DNA from: Noviherbaspirillum sp. UKPF54
GTDB taxonomy: Bacteria > Pseudomonadota > Gammaproteobacteria > Burkholderiales > Burkholderiaceae_D
DNA: 64,000 nt
Direction: 5' to 3'
Assembly (NCBI RefSeq): GCF_007874125.1
Contig: NZ_CP040128.1
Location: 1,922,001 to 1,986,000 of the forward strand
In this document: positions 9,755-17,256 of the stretch, piece after piece
Numbering within the stretch: position 1 is the stretch's first letter
How the letters are laid out: each line of letters starts with the position of its first letter
Translations under genes and position numbers: made by a program
Notes under the pieces: generated by a model
The model's input: the letters and a program-made list of their open reading frames with translations, nothing else
Databases searched by the model: none
What the model was told of the DNA's origin: nothing

Positions 9755-10192
9755 TCAGCGCACCACGACCGTGATCTTTTTCGAGTACACCGGCGGATCG
9801 TGCGGCGTATGGTCATGGTCGCCCAGCAGCAGCTGCAGCGTATGCTTGCCAGGCGGGAGCTCGATGCGCGCCTCGGTTTCGCCCGCGCCGAAATGCAAAT
9901 GATTGCGGTCCGACGGAATCTGCTCGGTCATGGGCGGCAGTTCGGTATCGATCAGCAGGTGATGATGCCCGACGTTGGGAAGCTCGACGCCTTTCGGGCA
10001 GATACCCATGTTGCGCAAGCCCATGCGCACCCAGAACTTGCCGCCGTGGATCACCGTCCCATCCTGCGGCCAGATGAAATATACCTGCGCATCCTTGGGC
10101 GACGGCGTGCCGGCGGCCGATGCGGATGAGAACAGGGACGACAGGCCTAGGACCACTGTGGCCAATACGGCGGGTATGATTGCTCTAGGCAT
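9755..10192 (-). CDS. DUF4399-type small secreted protein, copy 2
   Basis: A 145-residue paralogue of the neighbouring gene, with its own signal peptide ending near SASA. It keeps the whole core (GHHHLLIDTELP, then NHLHFGAGETE and PPGKHTLQLLLGDH) while the N-terminal third differs. The tandem pair, 50 bases apart, looks like an old duplication. No function is known to me. Upstream lie 253 bases shared with the divergent FGE-like gene; I see no recognisable operator there. Confidence 0.85.
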   Translation of the reverse strand: MPRAIIPAVLATVVLGLSSLFSSASAAGTPSPKDAQVYFIWPQDGTVIHGGKFWVRMGLRNMGICPKGVELPNVGHHHLLIDTELPPMTEQIPSDRNHLHFGAGETEARIELPPGKHTLQLLLGDHDHTPHDPPVYSKKITVVVR

Positions 10193-10445
10193 CGCCTTTG
10201 TCCTTCCGGAGTTGTTCGGCGCGCCGCGCCTGCGCAGCAGCGCGAGGAAGCGCCTGTTACTCGGGATCAGCTACTCGGGATAAGCGCGTCGCGCCATCCA
10301 CCGTCCGCTCAGTCCCAATTGTCAGCTTAGATCAGGATGCATTCTTTATCCGGCGGATGCGAAGCCGATTTGAACTTTATCAGAGAGGCCATGAGAATTC
10401 TGCGCGAGAGTTCACAACAAAAGCCACCAGATCGATCAAAGTCGA

Positions 10446-11636
10446 ATGCAAATTTCCACAACCGAAGGTCTGGGCCTTGCGCGCAAGACGCTGCTCGCTT
10501 GCGCACTCGCAACCCTGTGCTGGCCGCTTGCGCAGGCTGATCCTGCCGCTGGCTTCGACGAGCCTTACCGTATCGCAGGCGTGCTGCCGAAGGACAGCTC
10601 CGAACAGATCGAGCTGACGTTCTGGGATTCGATCAAGGACAGCACGCACGCCAGCGATTACGAAGCCTACCTGAAAGCCTATCCGAACGGTCGCTTCGCG
10701 GCGCTGGCGCGCGCGCGCATCGAACGCCTGAAGGCGGCCGAGCCGAAGCCTAAGGGCGAAACAGCCGAAACGCCGTTACCCCAACCCAAGCTCCCTGCGG
10801 CCAAGGCACCGCCGGAACGTCCACGCCCGGTTCCGAAAACAGTGCCGAAAGCCGCTCCCGAACAGGCGCAGCCGGAAGCCCCCGCGGCGGCTCCCGAAAA
10901 GCCGAAAGCCCCTGTCGCTGGCGTTTCCGCGGCGAAGGATTGCGCCACCTGCCCGGACCTGGTCGTCCTGCCGGCCGGTGCGTTCACGATGGGAAGCAAT
11001 TCCAGCGATCCCTCCGAAAAGCCGGCGCACCGCGTCACGCTCGGCAAACCCTTTGCCATCGGCAAATACGAGGTGACGGTCGACCAGTGGAACGCCTGCG
11101 TAACCGCCGGCGCCTGCCCGCAGGTCGGCGGCGATGCCGGCCGTCCCGGCAATACACCGGTGCGCGACGTGAGCTGGGACGATGCCCAACAGTACCTGAA
11201 GTGGCTGGGCAAGCAGACCGGCAAGGCCTACCGCCTGCCGACCGAAGCGGAATGGGAGTACGCCGCGCGCGGCGGCACCACCAGCAAGTTCTGGTGGGGG
11301 GAACAGATGCGCAAGGGCATGGCGAATTGCAAGGGTTGCGGCGAGCCCTGGCAGCAGGATGGGCCCGCGCCTGTCGGTTCCTTTGCCGCCAACCCGTTCG
11401 GCCTGCACGACGTCAACGGCAGCGTGTGGGAATGGGTGAGCGACTGCTGGCACAATACCTACAAGGGCGCGCCCGCCGACGGCAGCAGCTGGGAAGAAGC
11501 GAATTGCCGCGTGCGCGTCATCCGCGGCGGCTCATGGCGCGAGGATGCCAGCTACATGCTGTCCACGACGCGCTTCAAATATGACGCGAGCGTGCGCCAT
11601 TCCCAGAACGGCTTTCGCGTGGCGCGCGACAGGTAG
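10446..11636 (+). CDS. Secreted SUMF1/formylglycine-generating-enzyme-like protein
   Basis: A 396-residue exported protein. A signal peptide (cleavage near residue 31) is followed by a short helical segment containing a [19 protein letters not shown] element like those found in caspase-like and TPR proteins. A Pro/Lys/Ala-rich linker (about 100-160) leads to an FGE-sulfatase domain (about 170-395) with [46 protein letters not shown] and a C-terminal RGGSW...FRV end. Enzymatic FGEs need a specific Cys pair; I cannot show it here, so a binding or activating role is as likely as catalysis. FGE domains often accompany PpkA-type kinases, and this gene converges on a Ser/Thr kinase 32 bases away. 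The start codon has no strong ribosome site. Confidence 0.9.
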   Translation: MQISTTEGLGLARKTLLACALATLCWPLAQADPAAGFDEPYRIAGVLPKDSSEQIELTFWDSIKDSTHASDYEAYLKAYPNGRFAALARARIERLKAAEPKPKGETAETPLPQPKLPAAKAPPERPRPVPKTVPKAAPEQAQPEAPAAAPEKPKAPVAGVSAAKDCATCPDLVVLPAGAFTMGSNSSDPSEKPAHRVTLGKPFAIGKYEVTVDQWNACVTAGACPQVGGDAGRPGNTPVRDVSWDDAQQYLKWLGKQTGKAYRLPTEAEWEYAARGGTTSKFWWGEQMRKGMANCKGCGEPWQQDGPAPVGSFAANPFGLHDVNGSVWEWVSDCWHNTYKGAPADGSSWEEANCRVRVIRGGSWREDASYMLSTTRFKYDASVRHSQNGFRVARDR

Positions 11637-11668
11637 GATACGCCCTGCCGAACCGGGGCGCTCTATGC

Positions 11669-13753
11669 TCACTTCCTTTCCCGGGTCGTGATCTGCACGA
11701 AATCCGCCGCGATCTTGTCGCGCCCGTGCTTTTCCGCGATCTGCCGCAGGCGCGCCTGCACGGCGCGCAGATAGTCCGCGCGCGGCTCGATCTCGGGCCG
11801 CAGGGTGTCGAACAGCGGCACCGGCGTAACCAGCAAGGCGATCAATTCGTTTCCGAACGGCTTGGCGATCACCCAGTTGCCCAGGCTGCCGATGGTGGCG
11901 GCGTAATTCGGCGGCGCCTGGTTGGCGCGGGCGCGCGGGCTGGGCACCATGTGCACCACACTGCCGTCGAGCACGTAATAGTCGATATTGACGTAGGCCT
12001 GGTAATCCGGCGTCGTGACGTCGACTACCAGCGGATCGCCTGCCGTCAGCTCGCCCCTGGCCGCCTTGGTGCGGATCGCGGCGCGTCCGCCGGATTGCCG
12101 GTTGTGTATCCAGTATGGCGCGTAGGCTTGGATCACGCCGCATTTGTCGGCACCGACCGGATGCACGTCGAGTTCGAGCGCCTGCACACCGGGAATCGCG
12201 TTCAGCGTCTCTTTCAGTCGCGCGACGCCGACGTCGCGCGACAGATAACCCTGCACCCGCAACGTATTGCCCTGCACCGCCGGCGCGAGCGCCGAACACG
12301 GCATGCGCTCCAGCACCGGCGTGACGGCCGCCAGCGACAGCGCGGGGGGCGGCGCAGGCTTGGCTGCCGGCGCAGGATGCTCGTCGCTCTCCTGCCGCTG
12401 CGGCCTGATGCCGGCGGTTTGCGCCGGCTCGTCAGATGCGCCCGAGTCTCCGCTGCTGCCTGCGCCGCCGGTGCCCGGCGCGCGCCAGAAGTAGACAACA
12501 CCCAGCGCCAGCAGCGCCGCCAGCGCCACGCCGGCGCCGGCCGGCACCAGTCTTGCCGACGCCAGATGAGGCGCAGGGCGGCTGCTCCCGCCCATTTCCT
12601 GCAGAAAGCGTTCCACGCTGGGCGTGCGCGTCTCGCGGTCGAACGACAGCGCGGCCTTGAGCGCGCGCCACTGCCTGTTCCCGAGCTGCTCCGGGCGTTG
12701 CGGCTTCATCCCCGCGCCGCGCGCATGCAGCGCCGGGAACCGGTCGAAGGGATGGCGTCCGGTCAGCAGCTCGTAGGTGATGCATGCCAGCGCATATATG
12801 TCGTCGCGCGGGTCGGGATCGCGGTGCTCCAGCATTTCCGGGCTGGCATAGGCCGGCGTCAGGCCGCCCAGGCTGCCGGGATCGAACACCGTGGCTTCGC
12901 TATCTTCCTCCGGCTTGCGGAACACGCGCGCGATGCCGAAGTCGATCACCTTCACTTCGCCACGGTCGGTCAGGATCACGTTGGCCGGCTTGAAATCGCA
13001 GTGCACGAAGCCGCGCTCGTGGGCATAGGCCAACGCCTTGCCCATGCCATTCACGATGCGCATCGCCTCGGCATAGGGAAGGCCCTTGAAATCCTTGGCG
13101 CGCAGCACCTGGCTCAGCGGCTTGCCTGACAGGTACTCCATCGTCAGGTACACGGTCGAGCCGTCGCGGTCGAAGTCGTACACCATCACGATGTTCGGAT
13201 GCGCCAGCTGCTGTGCCTTGCGCGCCTCACGCTGCAGGGTGATGAGCGATTTCGGATGGCCGCGGAACTGGACGTTGAGCACCTTGATCGCGATATACGG
13301 CTTGCGGTCGGAGGCTTCCAGTTTGCGCAGGTCAAGCGCCTTGTACACGGTGCCCATGCCGCCGAAGCCGAGGCACTCTTCCAGCACGAACCGGCCGTTG
13401 AGCGTGTCGCCGATACCTTTCATGCGTTCCGGCTCGGTCGGCGCCGGGCCGCCCCAGGCAAGCGACGAGGTCGGATGCGGCTGCGAGCGGCTGCCGGGGC
13501 CGGTCTGCACCCGGGTTTCCTCTCCGCCGTAACCAGGTTGGGATCCGGTCAGGTATTCGACGCGACGCTGCAGTTCCGCATAGACCTCCGGCGGCAACAT
13601 CATGCGCGTCTGCTCGTCGCTGAGCGCCTGCTCCAGCTGGCGCGCCGAATTTGCCTGGTCGGCCGCCAGCTGGCGGTCGACCTGCGCCAGGAACTGGTTG
13701 TGCGTCAGGCCGCCGCTCCGGTAAGACTGAATCGCGTTCGCAATACTAGCCAT
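11669..13753 (-). CDS. Transmembrane Ser/Thr protein kinase with C-terminal DUF4384-like domain
   Basis: A 694-residue Hanks-type kinase. A helical N-terminus (about 1-110) precedes the catalytic domain (about 119-395). The glycine loop GFGGMG is at 130-134, the ATP lysine is Lys157 in AIK, the catalytic Asp253 lies in HCDFKPAN, and Asp271 is in DFG. HCD rather than HRD marks a kinase that probably needs no activation-loop phosphorylation, which is inference. One membrane helix (about 405-428) leads to a Pro-rich linker and a periplasmic region: a BON-like stretch, then a DUF4384-type domain (around ADYxxYVNIDYYVLDG to GNELIALLV). It is transcribed away from the peptide array. The FHA proteins and the PP2C phosphatase supply the rest of a phospho-switch. 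Confidence 0.93.
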   Translation of the reverse strand: MASIANAIQSYRSGGLTHNQFLAQVDRQLAADQANSARQLEQALSDEQTRMMLPPEVYAELQRRVEYLTGSQPGYGGEETRVQTGPGSRSQPHPTSSLAWGGPAPTEPERMKGIGDTLNGRFVLEECLGFGGMGTVYKALDLRKLEASDRKPYIAIKVLNVQFRGHPKSLITLQREARKAQQLAHPNIVMVYDFDRDGSTVYLTMEYLSGKPLSQVLRAKDFKGLPYAEAMRIVNGMGKALAYAHERGFVHCDFKPANVILTDRGEVKVIDFGIARVFRKPEEDSEATVFDPGSLGGLTPAYASPEMLEHRDPDPRDDIYALACITYELLTGRHPFDRFPALHARGAGMKPQRPEQLGNRQWRALKAALSFDRETRTPSVERFLQEMGGSSRPAPHLASARLVPAGAGVALAALLALGVVYFWRAPGTGGAGSSGDSGASDEPAQTAGIRPQRQESDEHPAPAAKPAPPPALSLAAVTPVLERMPCSALAPAVQGNTLRVQGYLSRDVGVARLKETLNAIPGVQALELDVHPVGADKCGVIQAYAPYWIHNRQSGGRAAIRTKAARGELTAGDPLVVDVTTPDYQAYVNIDYYVLDGSVVHMVPSPRARANQAPPNYAATIGSLGNWVIAKPFGNELIALLVTPVPLFDTLRPEIEPRADYLRAVQARLRQIAEKHGRDKIAADFVQITTRERK

Positions 13754-14305
13754 AGGGTTTCACGTTGAGTTGACGATTCCGGGCCCGGTGCTGCGCATCC
13801 TCGCTTGCATCCCGGTGCCCTACCCAAGCCGCCGGGGGCCGCCAAGGCATTTTGCGAACGCGCAGCGCAAGGCGCGGCCATGCGCAGGGCGTATTGATTC
13901 AGACACAAGCGGCGGCGGTAAATTCAAATCGCCGGCCGGGCGAATGCCGTGTCCAAACGCAAGCAGCGCTGCCCCGGCGGATATCCTCGACTTCCGATGC
14001 ACAAGCCATACCATCCCGATTGACAACGCCATTGCCCTATCAGGCAACGTACGGCAACGCGCAGGTGTCGCGCCGCTGCGAACAGGAGGCCGAAATGTGT
14101 TGGTCTTCCCCCATCCGATCTGGGCTGTCTCCAAGCCCTCTCCTGCACGGCGAAAAGCAGGAGAATCGCATTTCACCCTTATTTTTCAATGACTTGCATG
14201 AAGCAGGCGATGCGCTTGCGGCCACTGGCACGCTCCCTGCTGTATCCCTGTCGAGTGCAACACAACGCTCATCACCGAAACCACCACCTCTTTAGGAGAT
14301 CGACC
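13754..14305 (+). other. Intergenic control region between kinase gene and peptide array
   Basis: These 552 bases have no convincing gene. They hold a 7-base inverted repeat (14140-14163, CTCCTGC / GCAGGAG) about 65 bases above the sigma54 promoter, which could be an activator site, and the -24/-12 element at 14226-14241. A reading frame with a Shine-Dalgarno-like AGGAGG before ATG 14095 runs to 14295, but its second half is part of the duplicated promoter segment and its composition is not protein-like, so I do not call it. The left end also contains the upstream region of the kinase. Confidence 0.6.
14226..14241 (+). promoter_or_regulatory. Sigma54 (-24/-12) promoter of peptide array, copy A
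   Basis: The element reads TGGCACG, four bases, then CTGCT. It has the GG-N10-GC spacing that sigma54 requires, and the -24 half matches the consensus exactly. Transcription would start near 14252, about 54 bases before the first peptide ATG. The same sequence recurs before the second half of the array. A sigma54 activator gene lies at 21647-22993. The match is by eye and not experimentally shown. Confidence 0.75.
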
Positions 14306-14599
14306 ATGCAAACCATCATCATCAAAGACCTCGCCGTCACCGCAGACCTCGACCGCAAGGCCATGCACGCCGTGCGCGGCGGCACGGGATCCGGCTACAT
14401 GCCGTCCTATTCGCCGTATTCCTGGGGCGGCCCCTCGCTCGACTTCAACAAGAGCGACTTCAACTTCAACGCCACCCAGTCTCTCGGCCAGAGCCAGAAC
14501 ACCGTCGTCAACAACGGCAACAACGTCGCCTTCGCTTCCGGCATCACCGCCAACGTGAACCCGACTCAAACCGGCAGCAACAACATCAACTTCGGCTGA
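14306..14599 (+). CDS. Double-glycine leader peptide 1, Asn-rich cargo
   Basis: Precursor of 97 residues, preceded by the ribosome site AGGAG. All eight peptides here share a 26-residue leader in which Ile6, Asp8, Leu9, Leu15, Asp16, Met20, Gly25 and Gly26 are invariant; this one ends AMHAVRGG. Such leaders are cut after Gly-Gly by C39 peptidases, and the exporter at 22990-26055 has one. The cargo of about 71 residues starts Gly/Tyr/Ser/Pro-rich, then becomes Asn/Gln-rich: DFNFNATQSLGQ, VNNGNNVAF and a TGSNNINFG end. It has no Cys and no hydrophobic helix, so it does not look like a classical bacteriocin. I do not recognise the family. Start 14306 is preferred over upstream in-frame codons because leader length then matches its siblings. 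Confidence 0.88.
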   Translation: MQTIIIKDLAVTADLDRKAMHAVRGGTGSGYMPSYSPYSWGGPSLDFNKSDFNFNATQSLGQSQNTVVNNGNNVAFASGITANVNPTQTGSNNINFG

Positions 14600-14632
14600 T
14601 TCATTACTTCATACTTTTCAAGGAGATTCAAC

Positions 14633-14920
14633 ATGACTTCCCTCACCATCAAAGACCTCGCCGTCACCGCCGACCTGGATCACAAGGAAATGGCTGCCGT
14701 ACGCGGCGGCACCGGCAAGGGCATGGCCTCGCCGTACGCCCCGTACATGCCCTCGCTGAGCTATTCGCAAAGCGACTTCGACTTCAATGCGTCGCAACTG
14801 CTCGGCCAGCAGCAAAACACGCAAGTCAACAATGGCAACAACGCCGCTTTTGTCGACAACATCACCGCCACGGTCAACCCGACCCAGACCGGCACCAACA
14901 ACATCAACTTCGGCCGCTAA
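14633..14920 (+). CDS. Double-glycine leader peptide 2
   Basis: Precursor of 95 residues, ribosome site AAGGAG. The leader ends EMAAVRGG. The cargo shares the repeated core of peptide 1 (LLGQQQNTQVNNGNNAAF, then TVNPTQTGTNNINFGR) but has its own middle with several Tyr, Pro and Ser-Gln. It lies 33 bases after peptide 1 and 50 bases before peptide 3, consistent with one transcript. Its leader and 5' sequence were copied into peptide 7. Confidence 0.87.
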   Translation: MTSLTIKDLAVTADLDHKEMAAVRGGTGKGMASPYAPYMPSLSYSQSDFDFNASQLLGQQQNTQVNNGNNAAFVDNITATVNPTQTGTNNINFGR

Positions 14921-14970
14921 GCGCGTGCTGCGCATCGGCTCTGCAAATGAACGTTTTCAGGAGAATTGAC

Positions 14971-15279
14971 ATGACTACCGTAACCATCAACGATCTCGCC
15001 CTCACTTCCGACCTCGACCATGCTGCCATGACCAAAGTGCGCGGCGGCACCGGCAAGGGCATGTACCAGTACTGCGGCCCGACCAGCGGCAGCTCCTATG
15101 GCGGCAGCCCGTACGGCGACCTCACCAAGAACAGCTTTTCCTTCGACGCCACCCAGTCGCTCGGCCAGGTCCAGGATACGCAGGTCAACAACGGCAACAA
15201 TGTCGCCTTCGCGTCCGGCATCACGTCCACCGTGAATCCAACCCAGACCGGCAGCAACAACATCAACTTCGGCCGTTGA
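14971..15279 (+). CDS. Double-glycine leader peptide 3
   Basis: Precursor of 102 residues; an upstream in-frame ATG at 14947 is less likely because the AGGAG site fits ATG 14971 and the leader is then exactly 26 residues, ending AMTKVRGG. The cargo has a Gly/Ser/Tyr segment with one Cys (MYQYCGPTSGSS), then NSFSFDATQSLGQVQDTQ and the common Asn-rich end. The last 188 bases are almost identical to the end of peptide 7, so this gene is one parent of that chimera. Confidence 0.87.
   Translation: MTTVTINDLALTSDLDHAAMTKVRGGTGKGMYQYCGPTSGSSYGGSPYGDLTKNSFSFDATQSLGQVQDTQVNNGNNVAFASGITSTVNPTQTGSNNINFGR
15092..15279 (+). repeat. Cargo-end repeat shared with peptide 7, copy 1
   Basis: These 188 bases match 17363-17550 over the same length with few substitutions. 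The match starts abruptly inside the coding sequence at the Ser-Tyr-Gly-Gly segment and runs to the stop codon, which points to recombination between array members. Confidence 0.88.
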
Positions 15280-15289
15280 TCATGGCCGA

Positions 15290-15318
15290 CCGGCGGAGGC
15301 TTCGGCCGCCTCCGCCGG
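15290..15318 (+). terminator. Strong hairpin between peptide genes 3 and 4
   Basis: An 11-base perfect stem (CCGGCGGAGGC with GCCTCCGCCGG) closes a 7-base loop. No U-tract follows, so it may stabilise the upstream message or reduce read-through to peptide 4 rather than end transcription fully. Confidence 0.6.
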
Positions 15319-15344
15319 CTTGTACTGAACTGAAGGAGAACCTT

Positions 15345-15614
15345 ATGTCGACCATCATGATTCGCGACCTTGCCACGAGCCGGGAGCTCGACCGCCAGGC
15401 CATGTCATCCGTTCGCGGCGGAAGCAGCAGTTCCTGGCTGGCGGGGCTCGGACCCGTTGCCAATGTCAATGTGGACGTAAACCAGAACATTGCCCAGTTG
15501 CAGAACGTCCAGGTCAATGCGCTCAACAATGTGGGCGTGATCGGCGCCGGCTTCGTACCGCCCGACCTGACCGTCAGCCCGCAGCAATGGGCCGCCGCGC
15601 ATGCAACTATCTGA
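15345..15614 (+). CDS. Double-glycine leader peptide 4, divergent cargo
   Basis: Precursor of 89 residues, site AAGGAG seven bases before ATG 15345; the longer in-frame start at 15276 would overlap peptide 3 and spoil leader length. The leader ends AMSSVRGG. The cargo is different from peptides 1-3: a Ser-rich start, then alternating Asn/Val segments (VANVNVDVNQNIAQLQNVQVN) trimmed here to its pattern of short polar-hydrophobic repeats, and a more hydrophobic Pro/Ala C-terminus. Same system by leader, but probably a distinct role. Confidence 0.82.
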   Translation: MSTIMIRDLATSRELDRQAMSSVRGGSSSSWLAGLGPVANVNVDVNQNIAQLQNVQVNALNNVGVIGAGFVPPDLTVSPQQWAAAHATI

Positions 15615-15684
15615 GGCCCGCCGCGCTCAGAACAGATGGAGGCCATCCGGCCTCCATTGCCATTTTCTTTCCGAGGAATAAATC

Positions 15685-15885
15685 ATGGCCAAGATCGTCA
15701 TCAAGGATTTGACGGAAAGCGTGGATCTCGACCGCAAGGCAATGCTGGCAATTACGGGGGGCGCACGCACCCGCGGCCGCCAGGCTGCTCTCGCGCACCG
15801 GATTTCCCATCAGCCGCGCGTGCTCGATTACCCGGCCGGGTTCACCCGCGATCCGGTGACCGGAAAGCGCAGCGCCACCAGGTAA
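15685..15885 (+). CDS. Double-glycine leader peptide 5, short basic cargo
   Basis: Precursor of 66 residues with AGGA before ATG 15685. The leader is 26 residues and ends AMLAITGG, so Thr replaces the usual Arg before Gly-Gly. The cargo of 40 residues is Arg-rich (ARTRGRQ, HRISHQPR, TGKRSATR) and lacks the Asn-rich core completely. It could be an antimicrobial-like cation, a decayed copy, or a signalling member; the sequence alone cannot decide. It is the last gene before sodC on the opposite strand. Confidence 0.75.
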   Translation: MAKIVIKDLTESVDLDRKAMLAITGGARTRGRQAALAHRISHQPRVLDYPAGFTRDPVTGKRSATR

Positions 15886-15910
15886 GCCAGGTAAGCCTGG
15901 GGCCTGGCTC

Positions 15911-15930
15911 GTCGCGGACTTGTCCGCGAC
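15911..15930. terminator. Hairpin between peptide 5 and sodC (convergent ends)
   Basis: A 9-base perfect inverted repeat, GTCGCGGAC and GTCCGCGAC, with a two-base centre. It lies between two convergent genes and could end transcription from both sides; no U-tract is present. Confidence 0.55.
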
Positions 15931-15969
15931 GCGGCGCCGCATCGTTCCCGGGCACTCCAGCTTGCTGCG

Positions 15970-16512
15970 TTACCGGATCACGCCGCACACAATGCGCGCG
16001 CCGCCGCCGCCGAGCGGCGCCGGATGATCGGAATGGTTTTCCCCGCCGGCATGGATCATCAGGGAGCGTCCGTGCACGTCAGCCAGCTTGAGGCGCGGCG
16101 CCAGCGCCGGGTAATTCGCGTTGCCGGCGGTATCGACGAACAGCGCCGGCAAGTCGCCCAGGTGTCCGTCGCCCCACGGCAAGCCATGATGCTTGGCCCC
16201 CGCCGGATCGTAATGCCCCCCCGCCGCCAGCGCCGGCACCATCTTTCCATCCTGTTCCTTCGGCTCGCAGCTCGGATTCTCATGCACATGGAAACCGTGC
16301 AGGCCGGGCGGCAATCCCGTCAGCGCAGGCGTGAATACCACGCCGTACGGCGACTCGCTGATCGTCACTTGCCCGACCGAGGCGCCGACGCCCGTCTCGT
16401 CCACGATATTCATCGGAACGGTCAGCGTTTCCTGCGACGTTCCTTCCGCTTGGGCAAAACCGTACAGCGACAGTAAGGCCGCCATGGCGAAGTGCTTGAA
16501 GCGTGCTTTCAT
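15970..16512 (-). CDS. sodC: Cu/Zn superoxide dismutase, exported
   Basis: Converts superoxide to oxygen and hydrogen peroxide in the periplasm. The 180-residue protein has a signal peptide ending near FAQA (residue 22) and the full set of family motifs: HGFHVHEN for copper, [21 protein letters not shown] for the zinc loop, [11 protein letters not shown], and the [12 protein letters not shown] end; the two Cys for the structural disulfide are present (one near SCEP, one near the C-terminus). It is a normal bacterial SodC in length. Its position inside the duplicated peptide array, on the opposite strand, is odd and may only reflect where the duplication fell. Confidence 0.95.
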   Translation of the reverse strand: MKARFKHFAMAALLSLYGFAQAEGTSQETLTVPMNIVDETGVGASVGQVTISESPYGVVFTPALTGLPPGLHGFHVHENPSCEPKEQDGKMVPALAAGGHYDPAGAKHHGLPWGDGHLGDLPALFVDTAGNANYPALAPRLKLADVHGRSLMIHAGGENHSDHPAPLGGGGARIVCGVIR

Positions 16513-16911
16513 GAGTGTGTCCTTTGCTGGCTATAAATCATTTTCGAAACAGAAGACCTGCTCCCGCATCCATCACATGCATGGGTGGGGTGACTCTATC
16601 AGCCGACATTTTCCAGCGCTTGAGGAAGCTCATGGCACGACCGGGGCAGACAGGATGGCGCCCGGGCAAGCGTTGGGGCTAGCACAACGGCGTGGCCGGA
16701 TGTGTCGGATCCACTCCATCACTTTGCATGTGCCGCTGTACCGCGCGGCATGTCCTGCGGCGCGCCTCAACCACAATTTTTACTTTTATTTTCAACGACT
16801 TGCATGAAGCAGGCGATGCGCTTGCGGCCACTGGCACGCTCCCTGCTGTATCTCTGTCGAGTGCAACACAACGCTCATCACCGAAACCACCACCTCTTTA
16901 GGAGATCGACC
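16513..16911 (+). other. Intergenic control region between sodC and second peptide block
   Basis: 399 bases with no supported gene. It holds the sodC upstream region, a weaker sigma54-like element at 16633-16648 (perfect TGGCACG, then GGGCA at the right GG-N10-GC spacing) and, from about 16788, the copied promoter segment. The in-frame extensions of peptide 6 that start here are not protein-like. Confidence 0.55.
16832..16847 (+). promoter_or_regulatory. Sigma54 (-24/-12) promoter of peptide array, copy B
   Basis: Same 16 bases as copy A (TGGCACG, four bases, CTGCT), with GG-N10-GC spacing, placed 64 bases before the peptide 6 ATG. Preservation of both key dinucleotides in the two copies supports function, though the copies may simply be recent. 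Confidence 0.72.
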
Positions 16912-17223
16912 ATGCAAACCATCATCATCAAAGACCTCGCCGTCACCGCAGACCTCGACCGCAAGGCCATGCACGCCGTGCGCGGCGGCACGGGATCCGG
17001 CTACGTGCCTTCCTGCGTCCCGTCCTATTCGTCGTCGCCGTATTCCTGGGGCGGTCCCTCGTTCGACTTCAACAAGAGCGACTTCAACTTCAACGCCACA
17101 CAGTCGCTCGGCCAGAGCCAGAACACCGTCGTCAACAACGGCAACAACGTCGCCTTCGCTTCCGGCATCACCGCCAACGTGAACCCGACTCAAACCGGCA
17201 GCAACAACATCAACTTCGGCTGA
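16912..17223 (+). CDS. Double-glycine leader peptide 6 (duplicate of peptide 1)
   Basis: Precursor of 103 residues. The leader is identical to that of peptide 1. The cargo differs by a six-residue expansion in the Ser/Pro/Tyr segment, which adds one Cys (VPSCVPSYSSSPYS), and by Phe for Leu just after it; the Asn-rich end is unchanged. The conserved end and variable start suggest that the end is structurally constrained. Confidence 0.88.
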   Translation: MQTIIIKDLAVTADLDRKAMHAVRGGTGSGYVPSCVPSYSSSPYSWGGPSFDFNKSDFNFNATQSLGQSQNTVVNNGNNVAFASGITANVNPTQTGSNNINFG

Positions 17224-17256
17224 TTCATTACTTCATACTTTTCAAGGAGATTCAAC

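Larger units (their letters stand above)
14182..14721 (+). repeat. Segmental duplication, copy A (promoter, peptide 1, leader of peptide 2)
   Basis: This block is nearly identical to 16788-17345, apart from a short in-frame length difference early in the cargo of peptide 1 and scattered substitutions. It carries the sigma54 promoter, the whole first peptide gene and the leader-coding part of the second. The near-identity of the untranslated part, not only the genes, shows that a DNA segment was copied. Confidence 0.9.

Noticed and set aside
13800..13825. Possible minus-strand sigma54 promoter above the kinase gene (AGGGCACC, then ATGCAA)
   Set aside because: The TGGCAC-like half and the GC half are one base too close, so the required GG-N10-GC register with TGGCAC is not met.
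14095..14295. Small open frame with an AGGAGG site above peptide 1
   Set aside because: Second half is the duplicated promoter segment, the frame is not conserved upstream in copy B, and the product resembles no protein. The AGGAGG may be chance.
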